Below are positions 48,914 to 59,068 of a stretch of DNA of 64,000 nt, piece after piece. The notes beneath the pieces were generated by a model. The model was not told the DNA's origin. It saw nothing but the letters and a program-made list of their open reading frames with translations, and made no database searches. This DNA is from Cupriavidus pauculus (GTDB lineage Bacteria; Pseudomonadota; Gammaproteobacteria; Burkholderiales; Burkholderiaceae): positions 992,001 through 1,056,000 of the forward strand of contig NZ_CP033970.1 of assembly GCF_003854935.1 (NCBI RefSeq). The letters run 5' to 3'. Every line of letters starts with the position of its first letter. Position 1 is the stretch's first letter. The translations under genes were made by a program, and so were the position numbers.

Positions 48914-50890
48914 ATGATTGCCACGAATACCCTCCTGTTGCTGCTTGCGGCCACGCTCGGCGTCGCGGCCGCGCTGTGGCTGCGCGCGGCCAAAGCGGAC
49001 GGCGAGCCGGGGCGCAAGGCGGTCCGGTCGCTGGGCTGGTCCGCCGCGCTGATGTCGCAGACCACGACCGGCATGCCGCTCTGGGTGACGCTCGGTTCCG
49101 GCACGATCAGCGCCGCCAACCAGGGCGCCGAGATGGCGGCCACGTTCGCCGCCACGCTGGCCGCCAGCGTGGCGGCGTCCAACCTGCTGGCGCCGGTGGT
49201 GCAGTGGACGCGCCACGGCGGCCGGGGCTGGCAACTGGCCATCGCCACGGCGATGCTGGCCGGCGCCGGGCTGGTGGCCGTGGCCGGCGCGCGGCTGGGC
49301 CGGGCGTGCGGCGGGCTGTCGATGTCGCCGCGCGGCTGCCTCGATGCGGCAGGCGTGCACGGGCCGGCGTGGCTGGCCGGCGGGCTGGCGCTGCTGTGCT
49401 CGGGGCTTTACGCGATGCACCGGCTGCAGTCGCGCAAGTGGGCGGGCGCGTTCGGCGACATGGCGCTGCCCGATGACGCCATCGACGATCATCCGGCGGC
49501 CGGGCGCGGCGGCGAGTCGCGCGTGGTGCGCCGCGCCCATGGCCGCATGGGCGGCCTGACCGTGCGCTCGCCGGGCCGGGGCCAGCCGCCCGTGGGCGAA
49601 TACAGCGTCAGCACCGAACTGCCCGACCGCACCGCGTTTGCGCGCTGGCTGGACCAGACCATCGCGCACGCGCGGCTGTCGGAAACCGCCTGCGCGGTGC
49701 TGCTGATCCATATCGCCGATTTCCGCGAGGTGGACGAAGTCTTCGAAGTCCGCGCCGACGACATCCTGGCGCAGGACGCCGGCGCGCTGGCGCAGGCCGC
49801 GCTGGAGCCGCACCACTTCCTGGCCCGGCTGGCGCGCGACGAATTTGCCGTGGGCGTGCCCGAACTGGTGCAGCACAGCCGCGCGCACGACGTGGGCGCC
49901 CGCGTGCTGGGGTCGCTGTCCGAGTTCGTGGCCGCGCGCGGGCTGCAGATGCAGATCGGCGTCAACATCGGCATCGCGATCTACCCGCGCGACGCGGCCA
50001 CGTCGGAGTCGCTGATGCAGGCCGCGCGCGTGAGCCTGTCCGAGGCGCGCGAAAGCGGGTCCAACCAGATGCGGGTGTTCAATTCGGCCGCCGGCGAGCG
50101 CGCGCGCCGCATGCGGGTAATCCGCCGCGACCTCTGGCCCGCCATCCAGGACGACGCCCTGTCGCTGGTCTACCAGCCCAAGTACGACGTGAAGTCGCGC
50201 GGCGTGGTGGGTGCCGAGGCGCTGTGCCGCTGGCGCCATCCGACGCTGGGGCCCGTGAATCCGGCCGAATTCATCATGGTGGCCGAGCAGTCGGGCCAGA
50301 TCGACAAGCTTGACGACTGGGTCATCTCCACGGTCTGCGCGCAGGTGCGCCAGTGGCAGGACGCCGGGCTGCCGACGGTGCCGGTGGCCATCAACGTGTC
50401 CGGCCTGCGCTTTGCCAGCCGCAATTTCCCGCAGTACCTGCTCGAACAGATCCACCAGCACGACATTCCGCCGTCGGCCATCACGCTGGAAATCACCGAG
50501 ACGGCGGCCATGAAGGACATCGGCAAGTCGATGGAGACGCTGGCGGAGCTGCAGTCGCTGGGCATCCACGTGGCGCTGGACGACTTCGGCAGCGGCTATT
50601 CCAGCCTGGGTTACCTGAAGCGGCTGCGGGTGGGCACGCTGAAGATCGACCGCACGCTGATCGGCGGGCTGGACGCCGACCCGCAGGGCCGGGCCATCGT
50701 CGGGTCGATGGTGGCGCTGGCGCACGAACTGCGCATGAAGGTGGTGGCCGAGGGCGTGGAATCGGCGTCGCAGCTGGAAATCCTGCACGACATGGGCTGC
50801 GACGAGGTGCAGGGCTACCTGATGGCCATGCCGCTCGACGTGCCGGCCTTTGCCGAGCTGATGGCCGGCGCCCAGCGGCTGCGGGCGTAG
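48914..50890 (+). CDS. Membrane-anchored degenerate GGDEF-EAL protein
   Basis: About 658 residues from ATG 48914; a start at 48842 adds a Cys/Arg-rich leader that is probably not translated. Several N-terminal membrane helices (NTLLLLLAATLGVAAALW and others to about residue 175). A GGDEF domain follows in which the active-site motif is ARDEF, so cyclic-di-GMP synthesis is unlikely. The EAL domain is intact: GAEALCRWR, VAINVSGLRF, LEITETAAM, DDFGSGYSSLGYLK, KIDRTLI and AEGVES. It is therefore a probable c-di-GMP phosphodiesterase that may couple second-messenger level to motility, consistent with its place among chemotaxis genes. Confidence 0.9.
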   Translation: MIATNTLLLLLAATLGVAAALWLRAAKADGEPGRKAVRSLGWSAALMSQTTTGMPLWVTLGSGTISAANQGAEMAATFAATLAASVAASNLLAPVVQWTRHGGRGWQLAIATAMLAGAGLVAVAGARLGRACGGLSMSPRGCLDAAGVHGPAWLAGGLALLCSGLYAMHRLQSRKWAGAFGDMALPDDAIDDHPAAGRGGESRVVRRAHGRMGGLTVRSPGRGQPPVGEYSVSTELPDRTAFARWLDQTIAHARLSETACAVLLIHIADFREVDEVFEVRADDILAQDAGALAQAALEPHHFLARLARDEFAVGVPELVQHSRAHDVGARVLGSLSEFVAARGLQMQIGVNIGIAIYPRDAATSESLMQAARVSLSEARESGSNQMRVFNSAAGERARRMRVIRRDLWPAIQDDALSLVYQPKYDVKSRGVVGAEALCRWRHPTLGPVNPAEFIMVAEQSGQIDKLDDWVISTVCAQVRQWQDAGLPTVPVAINVSGLRFASRNFPQYLLEQIHQHDIPPSAITLEITETAAMKDIGKSMETLAELQSLGIHVALDDFGSGYSSLGYLKRLRVGTLKIDRTLIGGLDADPQGRAIVGSMVALAHELRMKVVAEGVESASQLEILHDMGCDEVQGYLMAMPLDVPAFAELMAGAQRLRA

Positions 50891-51113
50891 CTGCCGGGGC
50901 CGGTCCGCCCATTGCCGGAACCGCCGAAACCGCCGCGAACGTGAAAAATTGTCAACTTTGCCCCGCCAACGCTAAAGCGCGGCGCTGGCGTGTCGATATG
51001 GAAAGGACAGGGCAGTGGCGCGTGCCGGCATTGGCGCGCGCCAGCCAGCTGGCCTGTCCGTCGCCGGCCGCATTGCCTTGGCACTGGCGGACCCACCGCT
51101 TCTGGAGTCACCG

Positions 51114-51497
51114 ATGTCCCTTCCGCACATCCTCGTCGTCGACGATTCGCCGTCCCTGCGCCGCATGACCGTTGCCTGCCTGCGCGCGGGCGGATTCACG
51201 GTCACCGAGGCGGCCGATGGCAAGGAAGCGCACGAGGTGGCGATGGAGGGCGGGTTCGGCATGCTGGTGACCGACCAGGTCATGCCCGGCATGGACGGCC
51301 TGTCGCTGATCCGCGCGCTGCGCGCCACGCCGGCCTACGCCGCCATCCCCATCCTGATGCTGTCCACCGAGCACGACAGCCGCATCCTGGACCAGGCCCG
51401 CGAGGCCGGTGCCTCGGGCTTCCTGGCCAAGCCGTTCGACCCCGAAGAGCTGATGGCGTCGGTCCACGCGCTGCTGGACCCTCCCACGGAGGGGTAA
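51114..51497 (+). CDS. CheY-like single-domain response regulator
   Basis: 127 residues with only a receiver domain. VVDDSPSLRR carries the acidic pair, LVTDQVMPGMDG the phosphorylated Asp (near residue 57), LMLSTEHDS the conserved Ser/Thr position, and LAKPFDP the Lys. ATG at 51114 has a GGAG site. Such proteins act on flagellar motors or relay phosphate. It is distinct from the cheY expected further right of cheD and is followed by an accessory cheW gene. Confidence 0.9.
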   Translation: MSLPHILVVDDSPSLRRMTVACLRAGGFTVTEAADGKEAHEVAMEGGFGMLVTDQVMPGMDGLSLIRALRATPAYAAIPILMLSTEHDSRILDQAREAGASGFLAKPFDPEELMASVHALLDPPTEG

Positions 51498-51666
51498 TCC
51501 GGGCGCGAAGTCGTGCTTAATTCACCCCGCCGCCTGCCGTAAATACTGGAGGGCCATAGCAGGTGGTCCGGCCGGGCCCATGGGGCCGCGCCGGGTGCCG
51601 CCTCGGGTCGCCAGCAGCCAGGGGCACGCTACCCCGGCCACGACCAACCTTGCCAGCGGGGGCAAC

Positions 51667-52155
51667 ATGAACACCAGCAACAGCCGCGCGGACGGCGCGG
51701 GCGAAGAATTCCTGGCCTTCCGGCTGGGCCGCGAGGAATACGGCATCGACATCCTCAAGGTCCAGGAAATCCGTGGCTACGAATCGGTCACGCAGATCGC
51801 CAACGCGCCTGACTACCTGAAGGGCGTGATCAACCTGCGCGGCACCATCGTCCCGATCATCGACCTGCGCATCAAGTTCCGGCAGGCCCAGATCAGCTAC
51901 GACCAGTACACCGTGGTGATCATCGTCGATATCCATGAACGCACCACCGGCATCGTGGTTGACGGCGTGTCCGACGTGCTGACGCTGACCGCGTCGCAGA
52001 TCAAGCCCGCGCCGGCGCTGTCCGGCGGCGTGGAAACCGAATACATCCGCGGGCTCGGCTCGCTCGAAGGCCGCATGCTGATTCTGGCCGACATCGAGAA
52101 GCTGATGAACGTCGACGACCTCGCGGCGCTGGACGCCGCCGCCGGCACCGCCTGA
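51667..52155 (+). CDS. CheW-like coupling protein (accessory copy)
   Basis: 162 residues, a CheW fold: [59 protein letters not shown] and [17 protein letters not shown]. It couples receptors to CheA. It is clearly paralogous to the cheW gene at 62166-62660 (both share NAPD..KGV and [11 protein letters not shown]). It lies between a cheY-like gene and an aerotaxis-type receptor, so it may serve a receptor subset. ATG at 51667 follows GGGGGCAAC. Confidence 0.92.
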   Translation: MNTSNSRADGAGEEFLAFRLGREEYGIDILKVQEIRGYESVTQIANAPDYLKGVINLRGTIVPIIDLRIKFRQAQISYDQYTVVIIVDIHERTTGIVVDGVSDVLTLTASQIKPAPALSGGVETEYIRGLGSLEGRMLILADIEKLMNVDDLAALDAAAGTA

Positions 52156-52225
52156 ACCCCCCGACCAACCCGCGGCCCGGCCCGCGCCGACGCGGCGGGC
52201 CAGGCCCCAGAGCCGCCACACAGCA

Positions 52226-53863
52226 ATGCGCAACAACCAGCCAGTCACGCAGCACGAGCACCTGCTCTCGCCGGACGATTACCTGATCTCGCGGACCGAC
52301 CTCAAGGGGCGGATCACCTTCGCGAACCGGGCGTTCGTGGAGACCAGCGGCTTCCCGGCGGCCGAGCTGCTGGGCGCGCCGCACAACCTCGTGCGCCATC
52401 CCGACATGCCGCCGGAGGCGTTTGCCGACCTCTGGGCATCGATCCAGGCCGGCAAGTCGTGGGTCGGCATCGTCAAGAACCGCCGCAAGAACGGCGACTA
52501 CTACTGGGTACAGGCCACCGTGACCGCCACGCGCGTGGACGGCCGCATCATCGGCTACACGTCCGTGCGCTCGATGGCCACGCGCGAGCAGATCGAGGCC
52601 GCCGACGCGGCCTACCGGCGCTTCCGCGAAAACCGCGCCGCCGGCCTGGCGATCCGCGATGGCGCCGTGGTGCGCACCGGCGTGGCGGGGCTGTTCGGCA
52701 GGCTCACGCGGCTGACGCTGCGCCGGCGCATCCTCTGGGCGCAGGCGGCCGGGCTGGCCTGGTTCCTGGCGGCGCTGGGCGGCGTGCACTGGATGTCGGC
52801 CGAGGCCGCCGCGCAACTGTGGCCATGGCTGTGGGGCGCGTTCGCGCTGGCCGTGCTGTCGTCGATGGCGTCGGGCGCGCTGCTGGTGGCGCGCGTGGAG
52901 CGGCCCGTGAGCGAGATGCTCGACTTCGCGCTGCGCATGGGCGCCGGCGACCTGACCACGACGTTCGAACACAAGGCCGCCGACGAGGTGGGCGCGCTGG
53001 CGCGTGCAATGCGCACGATGCAGCGCAGCCTGCTGTCGGTGGTGCATGACATCCAGGAAGGCATGACCAGCATCTCCACGGCCACGCACCAGGTGGCGGC
53101 GGGCAACAACGACCTGTCGCAGCGTACCGAGCAGCAGGCCGCGTCGCTGGAGGAGACCGCGTCTAGCATGGAGCAGTTGACCGGCACGGTGCGCCAGAAC
53201 GCCGACAACGCGCGGCAGGCCAGCGGGCTGGCCGCCAACGCCTCCGAGACCGCGCTGCGCGGCGGCGAGGCCGTGGGGCGCGTGGTGCACACCATGCAGG
53301 ACATCAACGAGGCGTCGCGCAAGATCGTCGACATCATCGGCGTGATCGAGGGCATCGCGTTCCAGACCAACATCCTGGCGCTGAATGCGGCCGTGGAAGC
53401 GGCGCGGGCTGGCGAACAGGGCCGCGGGTTTGCCGTGGTGGCGGGCGAGGTGCGCAGCCTGGCCCAGCGCAGCGCCAATGCGGCCAAGGAAATCAAGGGG
53501 CTGATCGGCAACACCGTGGCGCGCGTGGAAAACGGCGCCGCGCAGGTCAGCGAGGCTGGCGCGACGATGGACGAGATCGTCCAGGCCGTGAAGCGCGTGA
53601 CCGACATCATGGGCGACATCAGTTCGGCATCGGCCGAGCAGAGCGCGGGCATCGAACAGGTGAACGAGGCGGTGGCGCAGATGGACGAAGGCACGCAGCA
53701 GAACGCCGCGCTGGTGGAGCAGGCTGCTGCCGCGGCCGGCGCACTGGAGGAACAGGCCGAGCGCCTGCGCGAGTCGATCTCCACGTTTCGCGTGAGCACG
53801 CAGGCCGAGGTCCGGCCCGCGCGCCCGCGCGGCGTGGCGGCGCTGGCGCATGTGGCTGGCTGA
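52226..53863 (+). CDS. Aer-like PAS domain chemoreceptor
   Basis: 545 residues. The N-terminal PAS domain ([54 protein letters not shown]) resembles Aer, which binds FAD and senses redox or energy state. Two hydrophobic stretches around 165-215 anchor it without a periplasmic domain. A HAMP-like segment and the signalling hairpin [18 protein letters not shown] follow. Unlike its neighbours it ends without a W-x-x-F tether ([10 protein letters not shown]), so it probably depends on other receptors or lacks methylation control. Confidence 0.92.
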   Translation: MRNNQPVTQHEHLLSPDDYLISRTDLKGRITFANRAFVETSGFPAAELLGAPHNLVRHPDMPPEAFADLWASIQAGKSWVGIVKNRRKNGDYYWVQATVTATRVDGRIIGYTSVRSMATREQIEAADAAYRRFRENRAAGLAIRDGAVVRTGVAGLFGRLTRLTLRRRILWAQAAGLAWFLAALGGVHWMSAEAAAQLWPWLWGAFALAVLSSMASGALLVARVERPVSEMLDFALRMGAGDLTTTFEHKAADEVGALARAMRTMQRSLLSVVHDIQEGMTSISTATHQVAAGNNDLSQRTEQQAASLEETASSMEQLTGTVRQNADNARQASGLAANASETALRGGEAVGRVVHTMQDINEASRKIVDIIGVIEGIAFQTNILALNAAVEAARAGEQGRGFAVVAGEVRSLAQRSANAAKEIKGLIGNTVARVENGAAQVSEAGATMDEIVQAVKRVTDIMGDISSASAEQSAGIEQVNEAVAQMDEGTQQNAALVEQAAAAAGALEEQAERLRESISTFRVSTQAEVRPARPRGVAALAHVAG

Positions 53864-54036
53864 AGTGGGGAGCAGGCCCGCGCGCCGCAGGGTGGCCGGG
53901 CTTTCATAAAAGGGCCGCGTCTCGGGCGCGGCATCAGGAACGGGGTAGAGCGGCCGCCCACGCAGGCGGCAGCGACATGCAACCCGGAGCGGCGTGGCCG
54001 TTCCGGTCATTTCTGACAGAAGAAGGGGGTAGTTCT

Positions 54037-55881
54037 ATGCAGTGGTTCAATCAACTTCGCGTGACGACCAGGCTGATCGCCGGCTTCCTGGTCGTATCCG
54101 TGATCGGTGCCGTCATCGGCCTGCTGGGCGTGGTCAACATGGGGCGCATGGCGGAATGGACCGGCAAGATCTACAACACCGACCTGCAGGCGCTGAAGGC
54201 CGTGCAGGACGGCAACATCAACCTGGTCTACGCCAGCCGCGCCCAGATTGCGCTGCTGTCGGCGTCGACCATGGGCGAGCGGGCGACCGAGAAGGAACAG
54301 ATCCAGAAGTCGCTGACCGCCATGGAAACCCGCGTCAAGTCGGCCAAGGACTCGTTCGCGTCGCCCGAGGGCCAGGCCCTGTTCAAGCAGTACGAGACGC
54401 TGGTGCCGCCGTTCCGCGAGCGCATGCAGAAGTACGTCGACCTGGTCAGCAAGCAGCCGCTGGACACGTCGCAGTTCGAAAGCACCGTGTTCACGGAAAG
54501 CACCGACCTGCTCAAGGACAGCCGCGCGCTGGAAGACGTGCTGTTCAAGATGGTCAAGCGCCGCGACGAGCGCGCCAAGGCCAACATGGATGAATCGACC
54601 AGCGTCTACAACAGCTCGCGCGTGCTGATGCTGCTGCTGGTGCTGGGCGGCGTCGTGATCTCGGTGGTGCTGGGCTGGCTGCTGGCCCGCCAGCTGTCGC
54701 GCCAGCTTGGCGGCGAGCCGGGCTACGCCGCGTCGATTGCCGCGCGCATCGCCGACGGCGACTTCTCGGGCAAGGTGGAACTGCGCCGGGGCGACGACCA
54801 CAGCCTGCTGCACGCCATGAGCCAGATGCAGCAGCAGCTCTCGGGCATGGTGCGCGACTTCAAGGAATCGGCCGAATCGATCGGCACGGCGTCGCGCCAG
54901 ATCGCGGCGGGCAACAACGACCTGTCGCAGCGTACCGAGCAGCAGGCCGCGTCGCTGGAGGAAACGGCGTCGAGCATGGAGGAACTGACCAGCACCGTGC
55001 GCCAGAACGCCGACAACGCGCGCCAGGCCAGCGGGCTGGCGGCCAACGCGTCGGATACGGCCGTGCGCGGCGGCGAGGTGGTGGGCCGCGTGGTGGAGAC
55101 GATGGGCGAGATCAACGACGCCTCGCGCAAGATCGTCGACATCATCGGCGTGATCGAGGGTATCGCGTTCCAGACCAACATCCTGGCGCTGAACGCGGCC
55201 GTGGAAGCGGCCCGCGCCGGCGAGCAGGGCCGTGGCTTTGCGGTGGTGGCCGGTGAAGTGCGCAGCCTGGCGCAGCGCAGCGCCAACGCCGCCAAGGAAA
55301 TCAAGACGCTGATCGACAACTCGGTGGCGCAGGTGGATACCGGCGCGGCGCTGGTGAGCCAGGCCGGCACGACGATGGACGAGATCGTGCAGGCCGTGAA
55401 GCGCGTGACCGACATCATGGGCGAGATCAGCGCGGCCTCCGCCGAGCAGAGCTCGGGCATCGAGCAGGTGAACCAGGCCGTGGCGCAGATGGACGAGGTG
55501 ACGCAGCAGAACGCGGCGCTGGTGGAGCAGGCTGCCGCGGCGGCCGGGTCGCTGCAGGACCAGGCGTCGCGCCTGATGGATTCGGTGTCCAGCTTCCGCC
55601 TGTCCGACGACGACGGCCACGTGGCGGCGGCCCCGATGCTGGCCGCCCCGACCGCCCCGGCCGTGCGCTCGGTGGTCAAGCCGGCCGCCAAGCCGGCTGT
55701 GGCCCGCGTGGGCAAGGCTCGCAAGACCGGTGGCAAGGCGTCCCGCGCCGCGACCGCGCTGGTGGCCGTGGCGGCCGCCGCGCCGGGCGTCGGTGAAGAA
55801 GCCGAGGAAGCTGCCGATAGCTACAAGAAGCGCCCGGCATTGACCGCCGCGTCCGACAACGGCGACTGGAGCGCCTTCTGA
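54037..55881 (+). CDS. Methyl-accepting chemotaxis protein with C-terminal tether peptide
   Basis: 614 residues. Helix 1 (about 12-34), a periplasmic four-helix-bundle ligand domain ([20 protein letters not shown] ... ), helix 2 (about 190-212, [20 protein letters not shown]), HAMP and the signalling domain with [18 protein letters not shown]. The end is a long Ala/Lys-rich linker and then NGDWSAF, a tether-like peptide. ATG at 54037 is preferred because GGGGG precedes it; upstream in-frame sequence is not receptor-like. Its signalling domain is near-identical to the Aer-like receptor upstream, which suggests duplication or gene conversion. Confidence 0.93.
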   Translation: MQWFNQLRVTTRLIAGFLVVSVIGAVIGLLGVVNMGRMAEWTGKIYNTDLQALKAVQDGNINLVYASRAQIALLSASTMGERATEKEQIQKSLTAMETRVKSAKDSFASPEGQALFKQYETLVPPFRERMQKYVDLVSKQPLDTSQFESTVFTESTDLLKDSRALEDVLFKMVKRRDERAKANMDESTSVYNSSRVLMLLLVLGGVVISVVLGWLLARQLSRQLGGEPGYAASIAARIADGDFSGKVELRRGDDHSLLHAMSQMQQQLSGMVRDFKESAESIGTASRQIAAGNNDLSQRTEQQAASLEETASSMEELTSTVRQNADNARQASGLAANASDTAVRGGEVVGRVVETMGEINDASRKIVDIIGVIEGIAFQTNILALNAAVEAARAGEQGRGFAVVAGEVRSLAQRSANAAKEIKTLIDNSVAQVDTGAALVSQAGTTMDEIVQAVKRVTDIMGEISAASAEQSSGIEQVNQAVAQMDEVTQQNAALVEQAAAAAGSLQDQASRLMDSVSSFRLSDDDGHVAAAPMLAAPTAPAVRSVVKPAAKPAVARVGKARKTGGKASRAATALVAVAAAAPGVGEEAEEAADSYKKRPALTAASDNGDWSAF

Positions 55882-55934
55882 TCGACCGCCGGGACTTGTC
55901 CCGGCGCCTGAACTCGCCGTCGTCACCAGACGGC

Positions 55935-55973
55935 ACGCCCCGGCACAGCGGCACCCCCGCTGCGCCGGGGCGT
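55935..55973. terminator. Long GC-rich hairpin after the receptor gene
   Basis: ACGCCCCGGC (55935-55944) pairs with GCCGGGGCGT (55964-55973), and CAGCG with CGCTG inside. A smaller hairpin CGCCGGGAC/GTCCCGGCG lies just before it, near 55887-55906. There is no T-run, so termination may be weak, but the stem is strong. Confidence 0.5.
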
Positions 55974-55993
55974 TCACACGTCCGCAGAACATC

Positions 55994-56746
55994 ATGCATA
56001 CGGAAATCAGTCTGTCCCTGTCGGCCGAAGCCGTAGCGCGGTTGCGAGCGGACTTCGACGCCTTTGTAAAAGTTTCCACCGGGCTGGACCCGCAGTTCAT
56101 CCCGCCCGCCTTTGACGACTTCATGCGCGCCCGGCTGATGCAGCAGGACGGGCCGCTAACCGAGCGGGCCGTGATGCGGCTGCTGGCCAGTGGCGAGTAC
56201 GGCTGGGCCAAGAAGGTCTTCGACAAGCAGCTGCCCAACGCGCTGGCGGCGCTGATGCGCGACGCGCAGCGCTTTGGCTTTGCGCTGGTCGTGCAGCCGG
56301 ACTGGACGCCTCAGCAGCGCGTGGATCACGCCCGCGAGTGGGCGGCCAACATCCTGTCCGAAGCGGGCGCCGACGCGGCGTTCACCGAGGCGCTGGCGGC
56401 GCAGATCTCGTCGTCGGCCGTCGATGTGCGCGCCATCGAGGAGCGCATGCGCACGCCGGCCTGGCGGATTGCCGACGGACTGCGCCAGCGGGCGTACGAC
56501 GTCATGTACGCGCTGCAGACCGAGCAGAGCGAGGCGCTGGGCCGCAGCAAGGTGGGCGAGCTGCGGACGCTGCTGGGGCTGGCGCTCGAATACGGTTCTG
56601 TAAGTGCCGAGGAAGCCGCGCGCGTGCTGGAACAAGTGGAGCGTGCGCGGCCGCATCTGTTCCGCGAAGCCCCCGACGACGTCTTTGCGCGGCTGGCCGC
56701 GTGGCTGCGGCGCGTGTTTAGCCAAGGCGCGCTGGTTCGTCAATAG
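55994..56746 (+). CDS. Unknown protein between chemoreceptor and flhDC
   Basis: 250 residues starting MHTEISLSLSAEAVARLRAD, predicted to be mostly helical, with no signal peptide and no cysteine. Segments such as ERAVMRLLASGEYGWAKKVF and QLPNALAALMRDAQRFGFAL are strongly amphipathic. I do not recognise a domain. Its codon use matches the surrounding genes. Its stop is 344 bp before flhD. Location suggests a motility link; a regulatory or adaptor role is only a guess. Confidence 0.75.
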   Translation: MHTEISLSLSAEAVARLRADFDAFVKVSTGLDPQFIPPAFDDFMRARLMQQDGPLTERAVMRLLASGEYGWAKKVFDKQLPNALAALMRDAQRFGFALVVQPDWTPQQRVDHAREWAANILSEAGADAAFTEALAAQISSSAVDVRAIEERMRTPAWRIADGLRQRAYDVMYALQTEQSEALGRSKVGELRTLLGLALEYGSVSAEEAARVLEQVERARPHLFREAPDDVFARLAAWLRRVFSQGALVRQ

Positions 56747-57090
56747 TGGAAAGCAGCAACCCCACTTCAGCAGGTGGCGTGTGCACGGCTCGGGAACCCT
56801 ATCCGTTCTGTACACAAACTGTTACACCTTTGATGAAAATCAGAAGTCAGTCACATTCGCTGTTACAAATTTGGCTGGCCATGTCTTTTCCTTGCGACAT
56901 TCCGCAATCCCCAACGTAAGTAGGGATTGGCATTGTGGGCGGATTGCCGATATAAACGTAACAGTTTCACTTACACTCTGTAACATCTGTAACGTTTCAG
57001 GGTTAAGGTGTAACCGGGCGAAGTATCTTTCGTTGTACGTCGTACCTACTCGAACACGCACCAAACGATCTGGTCGCCGGCAGGAGTTCC
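56747..57090. promoter_or_regulatory. flhDC upstream regulatory region with repeated TGTAAC/GTTACA
   Basis: 344 bp, AT-rich for this genome. TGTAAC occurs at 56980, 56989 and 57009 and GTAACA at 56958, with inverted GTTACA at 56821 and 56862. A sigma-70 promoter can be placed at TTGGCA (56927-56932), 18-bp spacer, TATAAA (56951-56956), with most TGTAAC copies just downstream of it. Master flagellar operons are usually controlled by many regulators, which fits a dense site array. No gene is present. Confidence 0.55.
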
Positions 57091-57462
57091 ATGCCGGTAA
57101 GCGCCGGACAAGCGGTCGAGAGGTTTTTTGGTAGCGGGGAAAAATTGGAAAGCAGTGAAGTTCTCCAGGAGATCAGGGAGGTCAATCTCGCCTATCTTCT
57201 GCTTGCGCAACGACTGGTGCGCGAAAACCAGGTGGAAGCCATGTTCAGGCTTGGTGTCAGCAAGGAAATTGCTGAGATCCTTGCCAAGCTGACGTCGGCG
57301 CAACTCGTCAAGCTGGCAGCATCCAACATGGTGCTGTGCCGTTTCCGCTTTGACGACCATGCGTTGCTGTCCACCCTCACCCACACGGCCAAGAGCCATG
57401 ATATGCAGCAGATCCACGCTGCTATCCTGCTGGCCCGGCAACCTGTGGAGTCGCTCAATTGA
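57091..57462 (+). CDS. flhD: Flagellar master regulator FlhD
   Basis: 123 residues, FlhD family: [59 protein letters not shown]. With FlhC it forms the FlhD4C2 complex that activates class II flagellar promoters with sigma-70. ATG at 57091 ([14 protein letters not shown]) follows GGAG. The stop overlaps the flhC start by 4 bp (TTGA). Confidence 0.95.
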   Translation: MPVSAGQAVERFFGSGEKLESSEVLQEIREVNLAYLLLAQRLVRENQVEAMFRLGVSKEIAEILAKLTSAQLVKLAASNMVLCRFRFDDHALLSTLTHTAKSHDMQQIHAAILLARQPVESLN

Positions 57463-58064
57463 CCGCGCTCCTCCAGGCCCAGCCGGCTCGCAGCTTCACG
57501 GCCACACCCGTACCCAACCGCAAGAGCGTCCTGCAGGATGCCAACCAGACCCAGCTCGCCATCGAGCTGATCGGGCTGGGGGCGCGCCTGCAGGTGCTTG
57601 AAGCCGAGACCACGCTCTCGCGCGACCGGTTGATCCGGCTCTACAAGGAGCTCCGGGGCGCGTCGCCGCCCAAGGGCATGCTCCCCTTCTCGACGGACTG
57701 GTTCACCACCTGGCTGCCGAATATCCACTCGTCGCTGTTCTTCTCGGCGTACCAGTTCATGGTGCAGGAAGGCGAGACGTCGGGCATTCGTGCCGTAGTG
57801 GCCGCTTACCGTCTGTACCTCGAGCATGTTTCGCTGCTCGGCGGCGAAATCGTCTTAAGTTTCACCCGTGCCTGGACGTTAGTACGGTTTTTCGAGAGCA
57901 ACATGCTGCAGCTTTCCACGTGCACCTGTTGCGGCGGCCAGTTCGTGACGCATGCCTATGAGCCGCACGCGAACTTCGTCTGCAGCCTGTGCCGTCCGCC
58001 CTCGCGGGCCGGAAAGGTGAAGAAGCTCTCGAAGGACGCCACAGCCGCGCAGACCGAAGCCTGA
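57459..58064 (+). CDS. flhC: Flagellar master regulator FlhC
   Basis: 201 residues. The FlhC zinc site is visible as CTCCGGQFV and CSLCRPPS (four Cys). Other family segments: [47 protein letters not shown]-like [18 protein letters not shown]. The start is TTG at 57459, which overlaps the flhD stop and follows GGAG; no in-frame ATG exists upstream. It binds DNA together with FlhD. Confidence 0.95.
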   Translation: MTALLQAQPARSFTATPVPNRKSVLQDANQTQLAIELIGLGARLQVLEAETTLSRDRLIRLYKELRGASPPKGMLPFSTDWFTTWLPNIHSSLFFSAYQFMVQEGETSGIRAVVAAYRLYLEHVSLLGGEIVLSFTRAWTLVRFFESNMLQLSTCTCCGGQFVTHAYEPHANFVCSLCRPPSRAGKVKKLSKDATAAQTEA

Positions 58065-58191
58065 GTTCATCGGGACTGACGTCTTCACGGCAGGTGGGCC
58101 CCGGACGTACCGGCGGGCGCTGACCCCGTTCGCCTGTACGCCAGGGAGCCCTTGTGCGCCTGACGCGTGTTTTTCAGACGGGGATCCGATC

Positions 58192-59055
58192 GTGCTAGTA
58201 GTTCTTGGCTATGTCGTCGTAGTTGTGGCGGTGCTGGGTGGTTACGCCCTCACCGGCGGCCACATGGGCGCGCTTTACCAACCGGCGGAGCTGATCATCA
58301 TTGGCGGCGCCGCGGTGGGCGCCTTCATCAGCTCCAACAGCGGCAAGGCCATCAAGGCCACGATGAAGGCCATGCCCTCGCTGCTCAAGGGCTCCAAGTA
58401 CAAGAAGGAACTGTACCTGGACGTGATGGCGCTGCTCTACGTGCTGCTGTCCAAGGCACGCCGCGAGGGCATCCTGTTCCTCGAAAAGGAAATTGCCGAT
58501 CCCGCATCGAGCAGTGTCTTCAGCCAGTACCCCCGCATCCTGGCCGACGCCAAGATGATGGAGTTCCTGACCGACTACCTGCGCATGATGGTCAACGGCA
58601 ACATGAACGCGTTCGAGATCGAGGCGCTCATGGACCACGAAATCGAAACGTTCCGCCACGAGGCCGAGATTCCCGCCCATGCGCTGTCGCGCGTCGGCGA
58701 CGGCCTGCCCGCCTTCGGCATCGTTGCCGCGGTGATGGGCGTGGTGCACGCGCTGGCCTCGGCAGACCTGCCGCCGGCCGAACTGGGCGCCCTGATCGCC
58801 CACGCCATGGTGGGTACGTTCCTGGGCATCCTGCTGGCTTACGGCTTCGTGTCGCCGCTGGCGTCGCGGGTGGAGCACCAGGTGTCCGAGAGCATCAAGA
58901 TGTACGAATGCATCAAGGTGACCCTGCTGGCGTCGCTCAACGGCTACGCGCCGCTGGTGGCGGTGGAATTCGGCCGCAAGGTGCTGTACTCCACGGTACG
59001 TCCGTCGTTCCTCGAGCTCGACGACCACGTCCGCGAAGTCAAGAGCCTGACCTGA
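58192..59055 (+). CDS. motA: Flagellar motor stator MotA
   Basis: 287 residues, four membrane helices (VVLGYVVVVVAVLGGYAL; AELIIIGGAAVGAFI; about 170-190 FGIVAAVMGVVHAL; about 200-222). The cytoplasmic loop contains DVMALLYVLLSKARREG and the charged residues for rotor contact (Arg90/Glu98-type region), and the Pro residues near helix 3 are conserved (VGDGLPAFGIVAA). GTG at 58192 is the start. It forms the proton channel with MotB encoded 13 bp downstream. Confidence 0.95.
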   Translation: MLVVLGYVVVVVAVLGGYALTGGHMGALYQPAELIIIGGAAVGAFISSNSGKAIKATMKAMPSLLKGSKYKKELYLDVMALLYVLLSKARREGILFLEKEIADPASSSVFSQYPRILADAKMMEFLTDYLRMMVNGNMNAFEIEALMDHEIETFRHEAEIPAHALSRVGDGLPAFGIVAAVMGVVHALASADLPPAELGALIAHAMVGTFLGILLAYGFVSPLASRVEHQVSESIKMYECIKVTLLASLNGYAPLVAVEFGRKVLYSTVRPSFLELDDHVREVKSLT

Positions 59056-59068
59056 CGGGAGAGCAGCC

